Of a stretch of DNA of 32,463 nucleotides, positions 31,699 through 32,463 are shown one piece after another. The stretch comes from Bacteroidales bacterium (GTDB lineage: Bacteria; Bacteroidota; Bacteroidia; Bacteroidales; UBA932), in assembly GCA_017454265.1 (NCBI GenBank), contig JAFTDJ010000046.1, positions 1 through 32,463 on the forward strand, in the 5' to 3' direction. The translations under genes were made by a program, and so were the position numbers. The notes under the pieces are model-generated. The model did no database searches. It saw nothing but the letters and a program-made list of their open reading frames with translations, and was not told where the DNA came from. Each line of letters starts with the position of its first letter. Within the stretch, counting starts at the first letter, position 1.

Positions 31699-32463
31699 TT
31701 ATTCCATGACGGGACGCACGGACTGACCGTAGCGGCGGGAGTCGTTGCTCCTGAAGACTCCATCCGAATGGAAGTACACGACCCTCGCGCTATTCGAGGC
31801 GTCCTCGCTCAGGGAGGAAGACCAGAAGTAGCCGCGGGAGCCCTTATTGCAGAGGTCGGTATTTTCCCGGTACCCCGCGGCAGGCAGGAAGATGCTGTTG
31901 CTCGTGTAGCCGGCAATCTTGCTGGTCACAAGCATACCGTTCACGCCGTCCTGAATCGTCCACGCCCAGGTGCAATTCTCGCGCAGCCACGTCCACTCGG
32001 CATCCGTCGGCGTGCGCCAGCCTGCGCCCCAGTTGGCACTCGCAGCGTCGTGGGTACGCTCCAGCACGGTCTTGCTGTCGACATAGCCATAGCTGCTGTC
32101 GATACAATACTTAATCATTGTTGTATTCGTCCCGTTACATAAGGAGTAGCTCGTCCAGTTATAGCCCGACTTGCCGTCAATCCAGTGTGTGCAAGGACTC
32201 TCCTGTGAGTATCCTTCCTGATAATAAGGCATGGTCTCGCCCCACGCAAAGTAGTCTCCGTAGTCGGTCACGGACTCGGCGCCCACGTTCATGTTCGCCC
32301 ACTTCAAGCCGTTACCCATGTCAACGGCCTCCAAGCCCGCAGGCGTCTTCTGGTTGGTCACGGGATTCACCGTTACGGTGCCTTCGCTCGTCCAGCCCGT
32401 GATGGCCGTCGTCGTGCCCACGGCGCGAAGATTCACGGTGATGTTGATGGTATAGAGCTGACC
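31699..32463 (-). CDS. FISUMP domain surface protein (5' end beyond window)
   Basis: The frame is open to the right edge (254 residues visible) and its true start is outside the window; an internal GTG at 32436 should not be used. The visible part starts with a strand-rich segment (QLYTINITVNLRAV, GTVTVNPVTNQ). It then has the Fibrobacter succinogenes major paralogous domain: GLKWANMNVGAESVTDYGDYF, GWRTPTDAEWTWLRE, IFLPAAGYRENT, GYFWSSSLSED, RRYGQSVRPVME. These domains occur at the end of Bacteroidales surface proteins; their ligand is unknown. Many such genes form families in gut Bacteroidales. A terminator follows at 31641-31677. Confidence 0.88.
   Translation of the reverse strand, partial: GQLYTINITVNLRAVGTTTAITGWTSEGTVTVNPVTNQKTPAGLEAVDMGNGLKWANMNVGAESVTDYGDYFAWGETMPYYQEGYSQESPCTHWIDGKSGYNWTSYSLCNGTNTTMIKYCIDSSYGYVDSKTVLERTHDAASANWGAGWRTPTDAEWTWLRENCTWAWTIQDGVNGMLVTSKIAGYTSNSIFLPAAGYRENTDLCNKGSRGYFWSSSLSEDASNSARVVYFHSDGVFRSNDSRRYGQSVRPVME

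Overview
The window looks like a chromosomal segment of a gut-type Bacteroidota, most likely order Bacteroidales. The evidence is the set of lineage-typical families (DUF4837 and DUF4876 lipoproteins, DUF6850 barrel, SusC-type TonB-dependent receptor, S46 dipeptidyl-peptidase, GlsA/GlsB glycine-lipid acyltransferases, DUF285 and FISUMP surface proteins) and repeated promoter elements of the Bacteroidetes type (TTTG, about 19 bases, TAnnTTTG). Genes are tightly packed, with many 1-4 base start/stop overlaps. No phage, transposase, integrase or CRISPR array was seen.

Layout. Positions 1-4739 (minus) hold a housekeeping-like operon: ruvX, def, a very large fimbrillin-like/GLUG/GDPD lipoprotein, and the start of a phosphohexomutase. 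Diverging from it, 4761-8542 (plus) carries a small membrane protein, dxr, rseP and a DUF4837 lipoprotein. Positions 8539-14458 (minus) hold a TonB-dependent receptor, a DUF4876 lipoprotein and a DUF6850 barrel, an outer-membrane uptake module of unknown substrate. An S46 dipeptidyl-peptidase diverges from the receptor and converges on an AlkZ-related winged-helix gene.

Positions 17238-17985 form an AT-rich scar on the 3' side of tRNA-His. It contains a frameshifted carboxypeptidase-regulatory-domain gene, the C-terminal stub of an outer-membrane barrel, a cluster of GC-rich hairpins and a 23-bp perfect inverted repeat that runs into the tRNA 3' end.

Positions 18089-24265 (minus) carry a lipid-flavoured cluster: an alcohol-acetyltransferase-like enzyme, then an overlapping operon of PlsC-like acyltransferase, acyl-CoA ligase, DUF3737 beta-helix protein, MalY/PatB C-S lyase and a lipoprotein-type peptide deformylase. 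Diverging from it is a membrane-bound LytTR regulator with a DUF3108 protein. The shared control region has two 9-base direct repeats with exactly 12 bases between them, the geometry of LytTR-family sites. An Omp85-type barrel and an AqpZ-type aquaporin follow.

Positions 28190-31214 (minus) form the glsA-glsB glycine-lipid operon with a third lipoprotein gene. The window ends with a short DUF285 remnant and a FISUMP surface protein that is cut by the window edge. The strongest candidates for something undescribed are the LytTR-controlled acyl-lipid cluster, its exported peptide deformylase, and the tRNA-His hairpin and scar.
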